From: Candidatus Heimdallarchaeota archaeon
GTDB lineage: Archaea; Asgardarchaeota; Heimdallarchaeia; Hodarchaeales; Hodarchaeaceae
Assembly: GCA_011364965.1 (NCBI GenBank)
Contig: RDOB01000006.1
Span: 1 to 64,000, forward strand
Length of the DNA stretch: 64,000 nucleotides
Reading direction: 5' to 3'
The notes below the pieces were generated by a model, which saw nothing but the letters and a program-made list of their open reading frames with translations, was not told the DNA's origin and searched no databases. Of this stretch, positions 62,103-64,000 are shown one piece after another. Every line of letters begins with the position of its first letter. Position 1 is the stretch's first letter. Both the position numbers and the translations under genes were made by a program.

Positions 62103-63056
62103 ATGTCACGAGTTTTAGCTATCACAGGTGTTGGGGGATATTTAGGTCAGAATTTGGCGTCATATATCCAATCAAGGACTGAGCTGTCTTTTGATTTAAT
62201 TATTGGATTTGACATTAAGAAATTAACCTCCTCTAGCAATGTTCCAATTAATTATTACCAATGTGATGTTAGGGAACCGTTTTCTCATATTCTTGAGGAA
62301 CACGGAGTTACAGATTTAGTGCATATGGCATGGGTGGTTAATCCTGTTCACAATGTGAGAAAGGCATTTGACATTGATATTAATGGCACGAAAAATACCC
62401 TTTATGAAGCATTAAAGGCTGGTGTTACTTATTTTTTACATACAAGTTCAACCCTGGGATATGGAGCTCATCCTGATAATCCCTATCCATTAACTGAAGA
62501 CCACCCCCTCAGAGGAAACTCAAAATTCCATTATTCGTATCATAAAAAGCTAGCAGAAGAAGTAATTGATGAATTTGAAAAAACAAATATTGGAAAAATG
62601 AAGATTGGAAGAGCACGTCCATCGGGTATCTTATCTTCTGAATTAAATAATTATATTACAGAAACCTTGAGCGGAGGATGGCGAACTCTATTTCTCCTTC
62701 CATATCCTGTGAGTAATACTCCAATTCAATTTTTACATATAAATGATGCCTTGAAAGGATTCGAAACAATGTTAAAATATCGGTTAGAAGGTCCTTATAA
62801 TATAACTCCAAATGAAGACATCCAAGTTGGTGATATTCCAAAAATTCTAGGTGGTCGAGGCATTAAAATATCATTATTTCTTCTGAAGATGCTCTTATTT
62901 TTCCAATGGAAGTTTCGTATATCTCATGCTCCCCCTGCTTATCTAGATTTTGTGGCCTATCCATTTGTAGCGTCTAATAAAAAAATCAAGAAATTTGGAT
63001 TTGACCCCAAATATTCAACAGTTGACGCATTTTTGACATTAAAACAGAAAAATTAA
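62103..63056 (+). CDS. Extended SDR, NAD(P)-dependent epimerase/dehydratase
   Basis: A 317-residue extended short-chain dehydrogenase. The nucleotide-binding motif is TGVGGYLG (Gly9, Gly12, Gly15), the acidic FDIKK after beta-2 suggests NAD, and the catalytic pair is Tyr144-x3-Lys148 in HYSYHKK, with Ser/Thr residues in LHTSSTLGYGAH. It is likely to act on a nucleotide sugar or a related metabolite in the cytosol. The C-terminal substrate domain (SGGWRTLFLLPYPVSNTPIQFLHINDALKG) is typical of the NAD-dependent epimerase/dehydratase family. Its stop overlaps the convergent esterase gene by 4 bp. A role in making glycans for the surface proteins next door is possible from position only. Confidence 0.88.
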   Translation: MSRVLAITGVGGYLGQNLASYIQSRTELSFDLIIGFDIKKLTSSSNVPINYYQCDVREPFSHILEEHGVTDLVHMAWVVNPVHNVRKAFDIDINGTKNTLYEALKAGVTYFLHTSSTLGYGAHPDNPYPLTEDHPLRGNSKFHYSYHKKLAEEVIDEFEKTNIGKMKIGRARPSGILSSELNNYITETLSGGWRTLFLLPYPVSNTPIQFLHINDALKGFETMLKYRLEGPYNITPNEDIQVGDIPKILGGRGIKISLFLLKMLLFFQWKFRISHAPPAYLDFVAYPFVASNKKIKKFGFDPKYSTVDAFLTLKQKN

Positions 63057-63820
63057 TGTGATTTAAGAAATGCGATAGTTTGTTTAAATAATTCATCTTT
63101 AAACTCTAAATTATTCATGATTGGATGAGTGGCTCCTTCAATATACCACTTCTTTTTATCAGATGAGTTAATTTTCTCATATATCTGTTCAGCGCTTCTT
63201 TGGCCGACCATCTCATCATTTGTACCTTGGATCAAAAATGTTGGACATGTAATTTTTGAAACAGCTATTTTTAAGCGTTTTAATCCTTCTACTACAGCTA
63301 AACCAACATCTGGTGGTATCCAATTATAACCAATCCAACCTTGTTCAATAAGATATTTTGGCGCAGGTGACTCAATTTTATTAGGGATTAATTTATTTAA
63401 TAAAGGAGTTTTAATCAACAGAGGTAAGAATTTTAGTAGTCGATTTTTTATATTCAAAGGAGCAGCCCAAGTTACAACAGCTCGAATTTCAGGGTATTCT
63501 GTAGCTAATAATAAAGTCAACAGTCCTCCCATACTGTGTCCAACCACATACAAAGTTTCATAGGAATTCGAGAGCTTTTCCAAACCTTTTTGTGCATCAT
63601 TCCACCAATCGGTGAATTTTATACCAAGTAAATCCTCAGGTTTCGTTCCAAAACCAGTTAATGCTGGGATATATACCGTCATATTAGTATCAGCATGCAA
63701 TTTTTGAGCAAATTCTTTAAGATCCCATGTGGTTCCGCCACCTGCACCATGTAAAAGTAAGCAACCTTGATCTGGCCCCTCAATAAATAATGGCTCTGCC
63801 CCAGTTAAATATTGCACCAA
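63053..63820 (-). CDS. Alpha/beta hydrolase, carboxylesterase/lipase-like
   Basis: A 255-residue serine hydrolase resembling Est30-type carboxylesterases. LLLHGAGGGTTWDL gives the oxyanion region, GHSMGG the nucleophile Ser96, and the acid and base lie in QGTNDEMVG and EGATHPIMN. A short cap lies at about residues 125-175. It is cytosolic, with an unknown ester substrate. The start is TTG 63820 or GTG 63817; a partial gene ends 45 bp upstream on the same strand, so they may be cotranscribed. It is distinct from the larger hydrolase at 35660. Confidence 0.87.
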   Translation of the reverse strand: MVQYLTGAEPLFIEGPDQGCLLLHGAGGGTTWDLKEFAQKLHADTNMTVYIPALTGFGTKPEDLLGIKFTDWWNDAQKGLEKLSNSYETLYVVGHSMGGLLTLLLATEYPEIRAVVTWAAPLNIKNRLLKFLPLLIKTPLLNKLIPNKIESPAPKYLIEQGWIGYNWIPPDVGLAVVEGLKRLKIAVSKITCPTFLIQGTNDEMVGQRSAEQIYEKINSSDKKKWYIEGATHPIMNNLEFKDELFKQTIAFLKSH

Positions 63821-63865
63821 TTCAATCGAAATCCTTTGATTATTTCAATGACAAATCAAAATAAC

Positions 63866-64000
63866 TCATTGTTTCTTAATAAGTTCATCTAATATCCAAG
63901 TACCTACATCTTCAGATCTATGAATTGCAGGATAAAAAGGTAATTTCTCATCGAGTTTTGAGGAGGTTGTAAGATCAATGACTTTCACAACCTTCTTTAG
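63866..64000 (-). CDS. C-terminal end of an unidentified protein
   Basis: The last 44 codons of a frame that enters from the right edge and ends in TGA at 63866-63868. The visible sequence is VVKVIDLTTSSKLDEK, then LPFYPAIHRSEDVGTWILDELIKKQ: a strand, a loop and a terminal amphipathic helix. That is too little to name a family. Confidence 0.5.
   Translation of the reverse strand, partial: LKKVVKVIDLTTSSKLDEKLPFYPAIHRSEDVGTWILDELIKKQ

Noticed and set aside
1..64000. tRNA, rRNA, CRISPR, insertion sequences, integrases, attachment sites
   Set aside because: Intergenic gaps were read for cloverleaf-like or repeated structures and coding regions for transposase or integrase motifs; none was seen. 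A covariance-model scan could still find a small RNA missed by eye.

Overview
The window reads as chromosomal DNA of an AT-rich archaeon, most probably an Asgard archaeon (Promethearchaeota). The archaeal signs are a complete A-type (A1A0/V-type) ATP synthase operon in the order H-I-K-E-C-F-A-B-D, a UbiA-family enzyme resembling the archaeal lipid enzyme DGGGP synthase, TATA-box promoters with some apparently leaderless genes, and frequent TTG/GTG starts. The Asgard signs are two Rab/Ras-like small GTPases, one in tandem with a longin/roadblock-like protein, plus a protein that looks like a longin-DENN module. No rRNA, tRNA, CRISPR array, transposase or phage gene was recognised, and the window looks like stable chromosome.

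Layout. 1-5.5 kb: a partial unknown gene, a Bcp-type peroxiredoxin, a DUF1405-like membrane protein, the longin/DENN-like candidate, a membrane protein and an M3 metallopeptidase. 5.5-8.6 kb: a minus-strand operon of two tiny proteins and an 864-aa membrane protein with a large helical exodomain. 8.8-10.1 kb: a small GTPase plus its roadblock/longin partner, with a 17-bp inverted repeat in the leader. 10.2-16.6 kb: a GH57 glucanotransferase, a small membrane/coiled-coil protein, a GNAT acetyltransferase, DMT and MFS transporters and a methyltransferase. 16.7-18.8 kb: an HgcA-like corrinoid membrane protein, an HgcB-like ferredoxin and a DMT transporter. 18.9-19.4 kb: a second small GTPase. 19.7-30 kb: a 13-TM protein of unknown role followed by the ATP synthase operon. 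30.2-36.5 kb: a disordered protein with four YPF motifs, a P-loop kinase, and a minus-strand group made of a monoglyceride-lipase-like hydrolase, a 1296-aa TPR protein and a small protein. 36.7-42.6 kb: glycogen synthase overlapping HisRS, a RuBisCO-like protein lacking the catalytic lysines, a PHP phosphoesterase and the UbiA prenyltransferase. 42.9-61.7 kb: three giant exported proteins (about 2219, 3106 and 919 aa) in one operon. 61.7-64 kb: an extended SDR, an esterase and a partial gene.

How it fits together. The ATP synthase, the UbiA enzyme and HisRS are core functions. GH57 and GT5 enzymes point to storage of an alpha-glucan. The GTPases, the roadblock/longin protein and the DENN-like protein are candidate parts of an Asgard small-GTPase switch system. 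The strongest candidates for undescribed biology are (1) the 18.8-kb operon of surface proteins, which combines about 26 calcium-binding TSP3-like repeats, FG-GAP/VCBS and Asp-box propellers, and PPC-like beta-sandwiches; (2) the HgcAB-like pair with an altered cap-helix motif and no C-terminal cysteine pair; (3) the RuBisCO-like protein; and (4) the longin/DENN-like protein. Assignments rest on reading motifs by eye; no database search was run.
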